Shown piece after piece: positions 44,149-53,684 of a stretch of DNA of 64,000 nt; position 1 is the first letter of the stretch; each line of letters opens with the position of its first letter. The DNA lies in NCBI GenBank assembly GCA_027065695.1, contig JAMONP010000061.1:1-64000 (forward strand), in the 5' to 3' direction. Below the pieces are notes generated by a model that worked only from the letters and a program-made list of their open reading frames with translations, was not told the DNA's origin and made no database searches. This stretch comes from Desulfuromonadales bacterium (GTDB taxonomy: Bacteria; Desulfobacterota; Desulfuromonadia; Desulfuromonadales; BM103). The position numbers and the translations under genes were made by a program.

Positions 44149-44738
44149 ATCTAATCCCGATGGTCGTGGAGCAGACCGGTCGTGGTGAACGCTCCTACGA
44201 TATCTTTTCGCGTTTGCTTAAAGACCGGATTATTTTCCTCGGCGGTGGCATTGATGATCATGTCGCCAATCTGATCATTGCCCAGATGCTGTTCCTTGAA
44301 TCGGAAGATGCTGAAAAGGATATCCATCTGTACATTAATTCACCGGGTGGCATCGTTACTGCCGGTCTGGCGATCTACGATACCATGCAGTACCTCAAGG
44401 CCCCGGTGTCGACCATTTGTGTTGGTCAGGCTGCCAGTATGGGTGCGCTACTGCTGGCTTCGGGGACAGCTGGTAAACGCTATGCTTTACCACACTCACG
44501 AATCATGATTCATCAGCCTCTGGGTGGTTTCCAAGGGCAGGCAACTGATATCAGTATCCATGCTCAGGAAATCCTGAGACTCAAAGATACACTCAACCGC
44601 ATTATGGCCGCGCACTCAGGTCAGAAAATCAGCCAGTTGTCAGCCGACACGGAGCGTGATTTCTTCATGGGTAGCGAAGCAGCAAAAGAGTATGGTATCA
44701 TCGACGACATAGTAACCAGGAAACCATCAGACGATTAA
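44145..44738 (+). CDS. clpP: ATP-dependent Clp protease proteolytic subunit
   Basis: 197-residue serine protease forming the tetradecameric barrel. Catalytic triad visible as S98 in [12 protein letters not shown]123 in [13 protein letters not shown] and D172 in [40 protein letters not shown] is the processed N-terminus typical of ClpP. Its start overlaps the tig stop (ATGA) and clpX follows after 27 bp, giving the conserved tig-clpP-clpX operon. Confidence 0.97.
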   Translation: MNLIPMVVEQTGRGERSYDIFSRLLKDRIIFLGGGIDDHVANLIIAQMLFLESEDAEKDIHLYINSPGGIVTAGLAIYDTMQYLKAPVSTICVGQAASMGALLLASGTAGKRYALPHSRIMIHQPLGGFQGQATDISIHAQEILRLKDTLNRIMAAHSGQKISQLSADTERDFFMGSEAAKEYGIIDDIVTRKPSDD

Positions 44739-44765
44739 GAACCGAGTTTCCCGGGAGGTGCGGTA

Positions 44766-46013
44766 GTGACACAAAAGAGTGGACATGGCGACCAGTTGAC
44801 TTGTTCTTTCTGCGGCAAAGAGCAGGAGGAAGTGAAAAAGCTTATTGCAGGTCCGGCGGTCTATATCTGCGACGAGTGTATTGAGCTTTGCAAGGATATT
44901 ATCGCCGAAGAGGCGCAACTCGAGGAGGCTCCTTTAGGCAGTCGCCTGTTGCCGAAGCCGGTCGAAGTCAAGGATGTCCTGGATGACTTTGTTGTTGGAC
45001 AGGAACGAGCCAAGAAGGTTCTGGCTGTTGCTGTCTACAACCATTATAAGCGTGTCGAGGTTGCAGAAAAGGCTGGAGATGTTGAAATCCAGAAGAGCAA
45101 TATTCTGCTGCTCGGTCCTACCGGTAGTGGCAAGACCCTGCTGGCTCAGACCCTGGCCAGGGTCTTGGATGTTCCCTTTGCTATCGCTGATGCAACCAAT
45201 CTGACCGAAGCCGGTTATGTTGGTGAAGATGTCGAAAATATTATCCTGAATCTCCTGCAGGCCGCAGATTATGATCTGGAGAAAGCCCAGAAAGGGATTA
45301 TTTACATCGACGAAGTCGACAAGATTGCCCGCAAGTCTGATTCACCATCGATTACCAGGGATGTCTCCGGTGAAGGTGTGCAGCAGGCCCTGCTCAAGAT
45401 TATCGAGGGTACAACAGCAAGTGTTCCGCCGAAGGGTGGTCGTAAACATCCGCAGCAGGAGTTTCTCAAAGTAGACACGACCAATATCCTCTTTATCTGT
45501 GGTGGTGCTTTTTCTGGTCTCGAAACAATTATCAATCAGCGGGTTGGTGCAAAAACCATGGGGTTTGGTGCCGAACCGGTACAGAATATTGATCAACAGA
45601 TAGGTGAGGTCCTCTGCCAGGTTGAGTCTGGCGATCTGCTCAAATACGGTTTGATCCCGGAATTCATTGGTCGTCTGCCAATTGTCTCCACCCTTGATGT
45701 GTTAGATGAAGATGCCTTGGTGAGAATCCTTTGTGAACCAAAGAATGCACTGGTCAAGCAGTATCAGAAACTTTTTGATATGGAAAATGTCAGCCTCAAG
45801 TTTACCGATGGCGCCCTGGTTGCTGTGGCCAAGGAGGCTCTCAAGCGTAAAACGGGTGCGCGTGGGCTGCGTTCTATTCTTGAGAATGCCATGCTTGACG
45901 TTATGTATGATATTCCATCCCAGGATCGCGTCAGAGAAGTTATTATCAACGAAGATGTGATTTTCAAGGGTGTCCACCCACTAGTTATCTACGATTGCGC
46001 TGAGTCGGCCTGA
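44766..46013 (+). CDS. clpX: ClpX AAA+ unfoldase
   Basis: 415-residue hexameric ATPase that feeds substrates to ClpP. N-terminal C4 zinc domain (CSFCGKEQ...CDECIELC), Walker [13 protein letters not shown], Walker [11 protein letters not shown], the GYVGEDVEN pore region, arginine finger, and the IGF-equivalent loop (LGF/FGAE region) for ClpP docking. Start is GTG at 44766 with GGGAGG upstream. 42 bp separate it from lon. Confidence 0.97.
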   Translation: MTQKSGHGDQLTCSFCGKEQEEVKKLIAGPAVYICDECIELCKDIIAEEAQLEEAPLGSRLLPKPVEVKDVLDDFVVGQERAKKVLAVAVYNHYKRVEVAEKAGDVEIQKSNILLLGPTGSGKTLLAQTLARVLDVPFAIADATNLTEAGYVGEDVENIILNLLQAADYDLEKAQKGIIYIDEVDKIARKSDSPSITRDVSGEGVQQALLKIIEGTTASVPPKGGRKHPQQEFLKVDTTNILFICGGAFSGLETIINQRVGAKTMGFGAEPVQNIDQQIGEVLCQVESGDLLKYGLIPEFIGRLPIVSTLDVLDEDALVRILCEPKNALVKQYQKLFDMENVSLKFTDGALVAVAKEALKRKTGARGLRSILENAMLDVMYDIPSQDRVREVIINEDVIFKGVHPLVIYDCAESA

Positions 46014-46055
46014 CAGAATCTTGGTCAGACTTCCGCTCAGCTGAAAGATATTAAT

Positions 46056-48470
46056 ATGACAGAACTCTCTGATGATTTCCTGCCTGAATCATTGAACTCT
46101 GAGACATTCCCGGTTCTGCCTTTGCGGGATATTGTGATTTTCCCGCACATGGTGACACCTCTCTTTGTGGGTCGGCCAAGGTCCATCCAGGCTTTGGAGT
46201 GGGCGATGGAGCATGATAAACAGGTGCTTCTCGTCACTCAGAAAGACCCCAAGACAGACGACCCATTGTCAGAAGACTTGTACAACATGGGTACGCTCGG
46301 GCAAGTTGTGCAAATGTTGAAGCTGCCAGATGGTACCGTCAAAGTGCTGGTCGAAGGCAAGGTCAGGGCACGGTTGATTGATTTGGAATATACCGACGAA
46401 TGCATTTTTACTTCTTTGCAACACTTACCTGATCAGGATAGTGAATCTCCTGAGCAAGAAGCCTTAATGCGTAGCGTTAGCAATATCTTTGAATCCTACG
46501 CCAATCTCAGTAAGAAAATTCCTGCAGAAATGGTCACCTCGATTGCCGGTGTGGAAGAGCCCGGTCGCTTCGCTGACACCATTGTCGCTCATTTGACAGT
46601 ACCGATTACTGACAAACAGGAGATTCTTGAGGAGATGGGTCCACTGCAGCGTCTGGAAAAACTGCTGGCACTCATGGAACGTGAGGTTGAGATACTGCAG
46701 ATCGAAAAAAAGATCCGCAATCGTGTCAAGAACCAGATGGAGCGCAGCCAGAAAGAGTACTATCTTAATGAACAGATGCGCGCAATTCAGAAGGAACTTG
46801 GTGAAAAAGACGAATTCAAGCAGGAACTGCGCGAACTGGAGGAAAAGATTACCAAGGCGCGCATGTCCAAAGAGGCATCTGAAAAAGCGGCTGCGGAACT
46901 ACGCAAACTTAAGATGATGTCACCCATGTCGGCCGAAGCCACGGTGGTACGTAACTATATTGACTGGCTGGTATCACTACCTTGGAAAAAAGGCACCAAA
47001 GATCAGATTGACCTTATCAAGGCAGAAGAAATTCTTGATGAGGATCATTACGGCCTCGAAAAGGTTAAAGAGCGAATTCTTGAATACCTGGCAGTGCAGG
47101 CGCTGGTAAAGAAAATCAAGGGACCGATCCTCTGTTTGGTTGGCCCTCCTGGCGTCGGTAAAACTTCGCTGGGACGTTCGGTAGCGCGGGCTATGGGCCG
47201 CAAGTTTATTCGTGTTTCACTTGGTGGTGTCCGTGATGAAGCAGAAATACGCGGTCATCGACGTACATACATCGGGGCCATGCCCGGTAAGGTTATCCAG
47301 GGGTTGCGCAAGGTCGGTATGCGTAATCCGGTTTTTTTGCTTGATGAAGTCGATAAAATGAGTACGGACTTCCGTGGTGATCCCTCGTCAGCCTTACTTG
47401 AGGTTCTGGATCCAGAGCAGAATAATACCTTCGCTGACCATTTTCTCGATGTTGATTATGATCTCTCTTCGGTGATGTTTATTGCCACGGCCAACACACT
47501 GCACTCTATTCCTGGTGCACTGCTTGATCGCATGGAAGTGATTCGTATTGAAGGTTATACCGAAGAAGAGAAAGTGCATATTGCCGAACGCTACCTGCTG
47601 CCGAAACAGTTGCAGTTGCATGGCCTCAAGGCAGCACAAATCAAGTTTTCAGGAGCTGCATTGCTTGAGGTTATCCGTCGCTATACTCGGGAAGCCGGAG
47701 TGCGTAATCTGGAGCGTGAAATTGCCAATGTTTTTCGCAAGATTGCCCGTGAGGTCGTTAAAGCCGGGCAGGCTGGACGGCGCTTCCAGGTTGGGTCTCT
47801 ACAGATTAAAAAGTATCTTGGTGTGCCGCGTTACAACTTTGGTGTCCGCGAGGAAGAACACAGGGTTGGTCTGGTCAATGGGCTGGCCTGGACTGAAGCT
47901 GGTGGTGAATTGTTAAATGTAGAAGTAACGGTTGTTCCTGGTAAAGGCAAGCTGACCGTCACTGGCAAGCTCGGTGAAGTTATGCGTGAATCTGCCCACG
48001 CTGCCCTTACTTATGTACGCTCTCGTTGGTTGGAGTTGGGCCTGGAGAAAGATTTTTACGATCATATCGACATCCACATTCATGTTCCTGAGGGGGCTAT
48101 ACCGAAAGACGGACCTTCCGCTGGGATTACCATGGCAACGGCTTTGGCCTCAGCACTGACCGGGCTTGCTGTGGATCAGGATTTGGCGATGACTGGTGAA
48201 ATTACTTTGCGTGGACGAGTGTTGGCAATTGGTGGCCTCAAAGAGAAATTACTTGCTGCCAAACGTGCTGGCATCCATCGGGTTCTGATCCCACAGGAAA
48301 ATGAAAAGAATATTGAGGAAGTCCCTGCAACTATTCGCCGATCTTTGAAAGTAATTCCTGTTGCTCATATGGACGAGGTCCTCGACGAAGCAATCTTAGG
48401 GAATTTGCCTGGGGCTAGTGTAGACAATGCCGATTATGCCTTAACCACGGGAAAATCGTTGCCTCATTGA
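46056..48470 (+). CDS. lon: ATP-dependent protease La (Lon)
   Basis: 804-residue AAA+ serine protease. LonN substrate domain (about 20-210), coiled-coil linker (about 215-310), Walker [12 protein letters not shown], Walker [11 protein letters not shown], then a proteolytic domain with S688 in [15 protein letters not shown] and the lysine in [12 protein letters not shown] (K731). Degrades misfolded and regulatory proteins. It closes the tig-clpP-clpX-lon block; a promoter for hup follows. Confidence 0.97.
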   Translation: MTELSDDFLPESLNSETFPVLPLRDIVIFPHMVTPLFVGRPRSIQALEWAMEHDKQVLLVTQKDPKTDDPLSEDLYNMGTLGQVVQMLKLPDGTVKVLVEGKVRARLIDLEYTDECIFTSLQHLPDQDSESPEQEALMRSVSNIFESYANLSKKIPAEMVTSIAGVEEPGRFADTIVAHLTVPITDKQEILEEMGPLQRLEKLLALMEREVEILQIEKKIRNRVKNQMERSQKEYYLNEQMRAIQKELGEKDEFKQELRELEEKITKARMSKEASEKAAAELRKLKMMSPMSAEATVVRNYIDWLVSLPWKKGTKDQIDLIKAEEILDEDHYGLEKVKERILEYLAVQALVKKIKGPILCLVGPPGVGKTSLGRSVARAMGRKFIRVSLGGVRDEAEIRGHRRTYIGAMPGKVIQGLRKVGMRNPVFLLDEVDKMSTDFRGDPSSALLEVLDPEQNNTFADHFLDVDYDLSSVMFIATANTLHSIPGALLDRMEVIRIEGYTEEEKVHIAERYLLPKQLQLHGLKAAQIKFSGAALLEVIRRYTREAGVRNLEREIANVFRKIAREVVKAGQAGRRFQVGSLQIKKYLGVPRYNFGVREEEHRVGLVNGLAWTEAGGELLNVEVTVVPGKGKLTVTGKLGEVMRESAHAALTYVRSRWLELGLEKDFYDHIDIHIHVPEGAIPKDGPSAGITMATALASALTGLAVDQDLAMTGEITLRGRVLAIGGLKEKLLAAKRAGIHRVLIPQENEKNIEEVPATIRRSLKVIPVAHMDEVLDEAILGNLPGASVDNADYALTTGKSLPH

Positions 48471-48490
48471 CCCTTTTGTCCACTTATTAC

Positions 48491-48520
48491 TTGACTCAAT
48501 TTTGAAGCGTCTGCTATAAA
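48491..48520 (+). promoter_or_regulatory. Sigma70 promoter of hup
   Basis: TTGACT at 48491-48496 (5 of 6), an 18-bp spacer and TATAAA at 48515-48520 (5 of 6), in the 100-bp gap between lon and hup, about 54 bp before the GTG start. Confidence 0.75.
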
Positions 48521-48573
48521 TAATTCCGTTTTCAGCAGGGCTTATATCATTCTTTTACGCGTGGAGGTGTACT

Positions 48574-48846
48574 GTGACAAAAGCCGATCTGGTTAATTCA
48601 ATTGCAGAAAAAGCTGGCCTGACCAAGGCCGAAGCAGAGAAGGCACTGAAGGCATTTACCGATGCTATTACCGATGCCATGAAAGCTGGCGAGAAGGTCT
48701 CTCTGGTTGGTTTTGGTACTTTCAGTGTGGGTGATCGTGCTGCACGTGTGGGACAAAATCCCCAGACTGGCGAAAAGATTAACATCCCTGCTGCTAAGGT
48801 TCCCAAGTTTAAGGCTGGCAAGGCTTTGAAAGACGCCATCAACTAA
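48574..48846 (+). CDS. hup: HU family DNA-binding protein
   Basis: 90-residue histone-like protein forming dimers that bend DNA. Standard features: [28 protein letters not shown] helix-turn, [29 protein letters not shown] beta arm and [11 protein letters not shown] end. Start is GTG at 48574 after GGAGGTG. Located directly after lon, a conserved neighbourhood. Confidence 0.96.
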   Translation: MTKADLVNSIAEKAGLTKAEAEKALKAFTDAITDAMKAGEKVSLVGFGTFSVGDRAARVGQNPQTGEKINIPAAKVPKFKAGKALKDAIN

Positions 48847-48966
48847 TTGCTGTTTAAAAATACAGTTGCCTCAAGGTCATCCTGATGCAATTGTAGAAGA
48901 TATTGAAAATAGGAAACGTCAAAGAGGGTCTCCCTTGTTCCGCGTTTCCTGTTTTCTGTCTGTTAC

Positions 48967-49043
48967 GGGGCTGTAGTAGAGTTGGTTACAACGCCGGCCT
49001 GTCACGCCGGAGGTCGCGGGTTCAAGTCCCGTCAGCCCCGCCA
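48967..49043 (+). tRNA. tRNA-Asp (anticodon GTC), copy 1
   Basis: Acceptor GGGGCTG/CAGCCCC, anticodon loop CTGTCAC with GTC, T-arm GGTTCAAGTCC, encoded CCA. Identical to the second copy at 49146. Confidence 0.96.
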
Positions 49044-49053
49044 TTTAAAATTT

Positions 49054-49129
49054 GGGCGAATAGCTCAGCTGGGAGAGCATCGGCCTTACAAGCCGAGGGT
49101 CGCAGGTTCGAGCCCTGCTTCGCCCACCA
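49054..49129 (+). tRNA. tRNA-Val (anticodon TAC)
   Basis: Acceptor GGGCGAA/TTCGCCC, anticodon loop CTTACAA with TAC, T-arm GGTTCGAGCCC, encoded CCA. Lies between the two tRNA-Asp genes. Confidence 0.96.
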
Positions 49130-49145
49130 AATTACAATTTGTTCA

Positions 49146-49222
49146 GGGGCTGTAGTAGAGTTGGTTACAACGCCGGCCTGTCACGCCGGAGGTCGCGGGT
49201 TCAAGTCCCGTCAGCCCCGCCA
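49146..49222 (+). tRNA. tRNA-Asp (anticodon GTC), copy 2
   Basis: Identical over 77 nt to the tRNA-Asp at 48967, encoded CCA; last gene before a terminator. Confidence 0.96.
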
Positions 49223-49227
49223 GACTG

Positions 49228-49269
49228 AATTAAGGCGATTCCTGTTGTTAGGAGTCGCCTTAATTGTTT
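49228..49269 (+). terminator. Terminator of tRNA-Asp/Val/Asp cluster
   Basis: Imperfect 16-bp stem starting AATTAAGGCGA (49228-49243 with 49250-49265), a 6-base loop, then GTTTT. Six bp after the last tRNA. Confidence 0.85.
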
Positions 49270-49398
49270 TCTGCAAGATTCATTTTGGTCAGATTGACTT
49301 TGAGGCGGTTTTTTTATACATTCAAACATTAATCAACCTCTAAAGCCTGAAGTTGGCTCGCCCTAATGTCTCGGGGTGGAAGCCAGGGAGAAGTTTTG

Positions 49399-50364
49399 AT
49401 GCGTTTATTGAGTAGAGTCTTTTTTGTCGCTGTAGCTCTGATGTTTTCGTGGCCTCAGCCTGTCGTCATTGCTGGTCAAAACGCCCAAGTCGTGACCAGG
49501 ATAGCCAAGGTTGGGAATATGATTATCACGCAAACAGATATCGATCGTCGGGCGCAAAAGCTTCTGCCGATGCAGGTTAGTTTTCACGGTGGCATTGATA
49601 AGGAGAAAGTCGCCGAGATCAAACAAAATGCTCTTGATGAACTGATTAGTCGTGCCTACAAGGTACAGTATGCAATTGACGGTGAAATTTCCATTGATGC
49701 GACTGATTTTGAGAACGAATGGAAAAATAAGCTCAGTAAAAATTCACGTCTGGCAGACAATGTACATACCGCTCAGGCCAGCAAGATCAAAGCGGATCTT
49801 TATCTTGATATGCTTGCCAGTAAAGCAGAAATGGTAGCTGTAGAAGAAAAGATTACGGTTACTGATCAAGAGGTCGCTGCCTACTATGCGAAGAACAAGG
49901 AGAAGTATTTCCGTCCAAAGCTGTTCACGGCCAGTCATATCTTCGTTAAGGTTGATCCTTCTGACAATGCTGAAGAAAAGAAAGTAAAAAGGGCCAGAGC
50001 CGAAAAACTTATGAAAAGGGCTCAGGCTGGAGAGGACTTTTATAATCTTGCCTACTATGAGTCAGATGATCGTAGTAAATACGTGGGTGGAAGTTTGGGT
50101 TCTTTTCACGCAGGCCAGACGGTTCCAGAATTTGATGCGGCCATTCATGCCATGAAACCTGGGGATATCGTCGGTCCGGTTCGTACTATGTATGGTTTTC
50201 ACGTGATCAAGCTTGACGCAGTGGATGATGAGCGACAGTTAGCGCTTGACGAGGTTGCCGCAAAAATTCGTGTCGATCTTGAAAAGACCCAGCGTGAACA
50301 ACTCTATGAGCAATGGATGGCGAAACTCAAAGAAAAATATTCGCTTGAACGTTTTGACCAATAG
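49399..50364 (+). CDS. Periplasmic PpiC/SurA-type peptidyl-prolyl isomerase
   Basis: 321-residue exported folding factor. Signal peptide (about 1-25), a SurA-like helical N-domain (about 30-150, NMIITQTDIDRRAQKLLPMQ) and a parvulin domain (about 175-280, FTASHIFVKVD, GEDFYNLAYYESDD, GGSLGSFHAGQTVPEFDAA, YGFHVIKLD). The ATG at 49399 follows GGGAG; in-frame upstream codons are not supported. It heads an apparent operon with an NHL lipoprotein 11 bp later, and could help fold the exported cytochromes and secretion proteins that follow. Confidence 0.9.
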   Translation: MRLLSRVFFVAVALMFSWPQPVVIAGQNAQVVTRIAKVGNMIITQTDIDRRAQKLLPMQVSFHGGIDKEKVAEIKQNALDELISRAYKVQYAIDGEISIDATDFENEWKNKLSKNSRLADNVHTAQASKIKADLYLDMLASKAEMVAVEEKITVTDQEVAAYYAKNKEKYFRPKLFTASHIFVKVDPSDNAEEKKVKRARAEKLMKRAQAGEDFYNLAYYESDDRSKYVGGSLGSFHAGQTVPEFDAAIHAMKPGDIVGPVRTMYGFHVIKLDAVDDERQLALDEVAAKIRVDLEKTQREQLYEQWMAKLKEKYSLERFDQ

Positions 50365-50374
50365 TTGACCATAT

Positions 50375-51409
50375 ATGATCAGACTGTTAATCTTTATCTC
50401 TTGCTGTCTTATCCTGACCTTGCTTACAGGCTGTGCAGGGTCGATCTCACAACCGATTGCCCGGCAGGAAGAGACGATTGATCTCGTCTGGCCTGACCCA
50501 CCTGATCAACCGCGTATACGCTATCTTCGCAGTTTGTACGGTCCCGAAGATTTCAAAAAGAAGACTCGAACATCCAAAGTGTTGAGCTGGATGCTTGGCG
50601 ATCAGCAAGAAGGCCCCTCACTACTCAGCCCTTTCGCCGTTGCGGTAAGTCGATCCGGCTTGGTTTGGGTTGCCGACAATGGCGCGAGCATGCTCTATCG
50701 TCTGGATCTGAAGCGTCGAAAAATCGATTATTTTCAGGAGTTTTCTGGTCTGCGACTCGTATCGCCGATTGGAGTAGCTGTTGACGATGAACGCCAGCGG
50801 GTTTTCCTGGCCGATGCGGGACACCAGCAGATTTTTGTTCTTGATCAAAAAGGTAACTATGTCGACAGTTGGGGACCAGCAGGGGGGTTCAAACGACCTG
50901 CCGGTATGTCTCTGGATTCGAACGGTCGACTGCTGGTCGCAGATGCTATGGAGGGTGTTGCCTATATCTTTAATCCTGATGGTACTCTGGCGTCAAAGAT
51001 ACAAAGCAAAGTGAACCCGGACGGGCGTTTTAAGCGGCCGTTGAATGTTGCTTTCGGGCCGAATGGCGAGATCCTGGTACTCGATGCTTTTTCGTTCCGG
51101 GTTGAAGTCCAAAATGCCCAGGGTGAATTGCTGGGCACCATTGGTGAACTTGGTGACGCGGCTGGTTATATGGCGCGTCCCAAGGGTCTCGCAGTTGACA
51201 AGGAAGGCCATGTTTTCGTTTCGGACTCGGCATTTGACAATATCCAGGTCTTTGATTTGGCGGGAAATCTACTCATGTACTGGGGGAGTGCCGGCAGACG
51301 TCCAGGGCAATTCAACCTTCCTGCGGGTTTATTTGTCGATTCCGATGAGCGGCTTTTTGTTGCGGATTCCTACAATCACAGGGTCCAGGTCTTTCAGTTA
51401 CTGCCTTAA
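50375..51409 (+). CDS. NHL-repeat lipoprotein
   Basis: 344 residues with a lipobox (LLTGCAGSIS; Cys near residue 20), then six NHL beta-propeller repeats (ISPFAVAVSRSGLVWVADNGASMLYRLD, SPIGVAVDDERQRVFLADAGHQQIFVLD, RPKGLAVDKEGHVFVSDSAFDNIQVFD, NLPAGLFVDSDERLFVADSYNHRVQVF). Probably anchored to a membrane facing the periplasm or surface. NHL proteins often sit beside outer-membrane cytochrome genes in Geobacter relatives, possibly as assembly scaffolds. It follows ppiC by 11 bp. Confidence 0.88.
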   Translation: MIRLLIFISCCLILTLLTGCAGSISQPIARQEETIDLVWPDPPDQPRIRYLRSLYGPEDFKKKTRTSKVLSWMLGDQQEGPSLLSPFAVAVSRSGLVWVADNGASMLYRLDLKRRKIDYFQEFSGLRLVSPIGVAVDDERQRVFLADAGHQQIFVLDQKGNYVDSWGPAGGFKRPAGMSLDSNGRLLVADAMEGVAYIFNPDGTLASKIQSKVNPDGRFKRPLNVAFGPNGEILVLDAFSFRVEVQNAQGELLGTIGELGDAAGYMARPKGLAVDKEGHVFVSDSAFDNIQVFDLAGNLLMYWGSAGRRPGQFNLPAGLFVDSDERLFVADSYNHRVQVFQLLP

Positions 51410-51502
51410 GACAATCACCTGGCAGATGGTTAGCTCCAGTGGCGTGTTTTTTGCACCTTTTTTGTAGAATTGACTCCGAATTAATGGTTTAACCGATACT
51501 CT

Positions 51503-52240
51503 ATGAAACGAAACCTTATTATACTTCTGATTCTAACCTTGACTACGTTTTCGGTTTCTTACGCTGTGCCGATTGCCGATCCAAGTAACCCCCACAACAT
51601 GTCGAGTCTTTCGGATCCTGGTACTGTTCGAGCGTTGCCGCCAGCTTCCGGTGGTACAGATCAGATTTGTGTTTTCTGTCATACCCCGCATTCGGCGGCA
51701 CCGAAATCGCCACTCTGGAATCGGCCTGATCCAGACACTATGGGTGCTTTTCCCGTTTATGCAACATCTTTAGGGATAAATAAGGATGCGGCTGCCATCG
51801 CTCTTAGCGGTTATGATGCTGCCAACCCTGAGTATCCCAGCGGAGCTTCCCGCATGTGTCTCTCCTGCCATGATGGTGCAACTTCGGTTGGTGTCCTGCT
51901 TGGCAATCAGACTATTGCCATGGAGGGTGGTCTGACTAATCTCTTGACGAGTATTGATCTTGCCACTTCTCATCCAATCTCGTTCAACTACAACAATGAT
52001 GTGCTTGCGCTCCTGACCCCGGGTTCGTATACCCTGCCCGATGTTGCTCTAACGCCGCTTGACGGTGCTGGACAAATGCAGTGTACAACTTGTCATGATC
52101 CACATGAAGATACACGCGCAGAGACGGGTCTTGAATTGCTGCCATTCTGGCGTAGTACAGGGACTGGGGGGGGCTTGTACGATGCCGTCTGTAACTCTTG
52201 CCACGTTGGCACACCTGGAACCCCGCCGCATATACCTTGA
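51503..52240 (+). CDS. Tetrahaem c-type cytochrome (secreted)
   Basis: 245 residues with a signal peptide (about 1-20, SYA cut). Four CxxCH haem motifs: CVFCH, CLSCH, CTTCH and CNSCH. The spacing with DPHEDTRAETGLELLPF resembles the doubled CXXCH motif domains. It acts in electron transfer in the periplasm or outer surface. It lies between the NHL lipoprotein and a larger cytochrome; all on the plus strand with short gaps. Confidence 0.9.
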   Translation: MKRNLIILLILTLTTFSVSYAVPIADPSNPHNMSSLSDPGTVRALPPASGGTDQICVFCHTPHSAAPKSPLWNRPDPDTMGAFPVYATSLGINKDAAAIALSGYDAANPEYPSGASRMCLSCHDGATSVGVLLGNQTIAMEGGLTNLLTSIDLATSHPISFNYNNDVLALLTPGSYTLPDVALTPLDGAGQMQCTTCHDPHEDTRAETGLELLPFWRSTGTGGGLYDAVCNSCHVGTPGTPPHIP

Positions 52241-52290
52241 GAAGCTCTCATCGCTGGAGAATGGCTGTGTGGCTGATGGATGTGTAGATT

Positions 52291-53403
52291 ATGAAGATCC
52301 TTGCTTTGCCAAAAATATTAATCGTGTTGTTACTGATGGTCTCCTGTCTATTTGCAGTGACTTCTGTATCCGCCAGGCAGGAAGGCAAGTTGCAGGGAAG
52401 CCACGGTGACTCTTCAGTTATGTCGAAGAGTTGCCGCGCTTGCCACAAAGGGATGAACATGTCGGTCAACGGTGAGGAGGGAACCTGTCTGGCTTGTCAT
52501 GGCGACTCCACAGCCCGAGCTGGAATGATTGAAGCAGGGTTTCTCAAGGATACCGGCAATCTCAATCTGACCGATATTGCTTCAGAGTTAAGCAAACCAT
52601 ACAATCATCCTGTATTGACGATTCGGGGGGTTCACCGTCAGCGTGAGCGGCTTCCTGAAGATGTCGTTAATGCCGCACGCCATGCCGAGTGTGTTGATTG
52701 CCATGAGGTCCATGTCGTTGAGAAAGATAACCCCTATCGTGGCCTGAAAGGACGCAGGGTTGGTAACTTTATAACCGACATCGCTGAAGAATATGAGCTT
52801 TGTTATCGTTGCCATTCTGAAAGCGCCAATTTGCCAGGAAATTTCACCAATAAGCACGAGGAATTCAAGACGACCAACCCGTCTTTCCATCCGGTTGAAG
52901 GGGAAGGTAAAAATACCTTCGTTATCAGCCTCAAGGACCCATACGTTGCCCAAAAGCAGAAGCCGAAAGATATCTCCCAGATCAGCTGCAATGATTGTCA
53001 TGGCAGTGATGACCCGAATGGACCCAAAGGTCCTCATGGCTCGAATTATCCGGGGTTGCTGGTATTGAGCTACCAGATGGATGATGAGCGTTCAGAGAGT
53101 GCTCAGGCTTATGCGCTCTGTTATAAGTGTCATGATCGCGTCAGTATCTTGTCCAATGAAAGTTTCCAGTATCATTCATTGCACATCGAGGGACAATTGG
53201 GGGGACAGAATGGCACCTCCTGTTTTACCTGTCACGATGCTCACGGTAGTAGCCAGTATCCGTATCTGATCAAGTTTAACGAGGACGTGGTTTCCAAGAA
53301 TGCTGATGGTAAATTGAAATACGAGGCACAAGGATATTCAGCCCGGCATGGAGCCTGCTATCTAAACTGTCACGGTGTAGAACACAACCCCTTGAAATAT
53401 TAG
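52291..53403 (+). CDS. Octahaem-type c-type cytochrome
   Basis: 370 residues with a signal peptide (about 1-27, VSA). Seven CxxCH motifs (CRACH, CLACH, CVDCH, CYRCH, CNDCH, CYKCH, CFTCH) and an eighth with a longer spacing, CYLNCH (CxxxCH), near the C-terminus. HxxxH-like spaced histidines (HGDSSV, FHPVEG) could supply distal ligands. Redox conductor in the envelope. It ends 16 bp before palindromic copy 6. No beta-barrel porin gene is present, so a complete porin-cytochrome conduit is not shown. Confidence 0.9.
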   Translation: MKILALPKILIVLLLMVSCLFAVTSVSARQEGKLQGSHGDSSVMSKSCRACHKGMNMSVNGEEGTCLACHGDSTARAGMIEAGFLKDTGNLNLTDIASELSKPYNHPVLTIRGVHRQRERLPEDVVNAARHAECVDCHEVHVVEKDNPYRGLKGRRVGNFITDIAEEYELCYRCHSESANLPGNFTNKHEEFKTTNPSFHPVEGEGKNTFVISLKDPYVAQKQKPKDISQISCNDCHGSDDPNGPKGPHGSNYPGLLVLSYQMDDERSESAQAYALCYKCHDRVSILSNESFQYHSLHIEGQLGGQNGTSCFTCHDAHGSSQYPYLIKFNEDVVSKNADGKLKYEAQGYSARHGACYLNCHGVEHNPLKY

Positions 53404-53418
53404 CCAGATATTGATATC

Positions 53419-53581
53419 AGGAGTCTGTCCGACAATCCATGCTCGGCTGCAAACCCAGCTGTTTGGCCCATATTTCAGCTCCTTTTCTACCAATAGCTAT
53501 GGCTATTACTCTCAAACGAGCCAAAATCTGTTCTCAAACTTCTGGGTTTTCGCTTCGACCCTTATTGTCGGACAGGCTCCT
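53419..53581. repeat. Palindromic element, copy 6
   Basis: 163-bp member between the octahaem cytochrome and gspF, in the same orientation as copies 2 and 3. Left end AGGAGTCTGTCCGACAAT; right end reads back AGGAGCCTGTCCGACAAT, one difference (pairing as G-T). Central AATAGC...GCTATT hairpin kept. Followed 10 bp later by a conventional terminator. Confidence 0.9.
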
Positions 53582-53591
53582 GACATTGCAC

Positions 53592-53619
53592 GGCCGGTCT
53601 GAAAAGACCGGCCATTTTT
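53592..53619 (+). terminator. Terminator of ppiC-NHL-cytochrome operon
   Basis: Perfect 9-bp GC stem (GGCCGGTCT/AGACCGGCC), GAAA tetraloop and ATTTTT. Palindromic element copy 6 sits between it and the cytochrome stop codon. Confidence 0.92.
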
Positions 53620-53684
53620 GCATTGTCGGCAATTCTTTTAACTGGTTTTTCATTCAGTTTTTCGGGTGGATATGTTAGATAACA

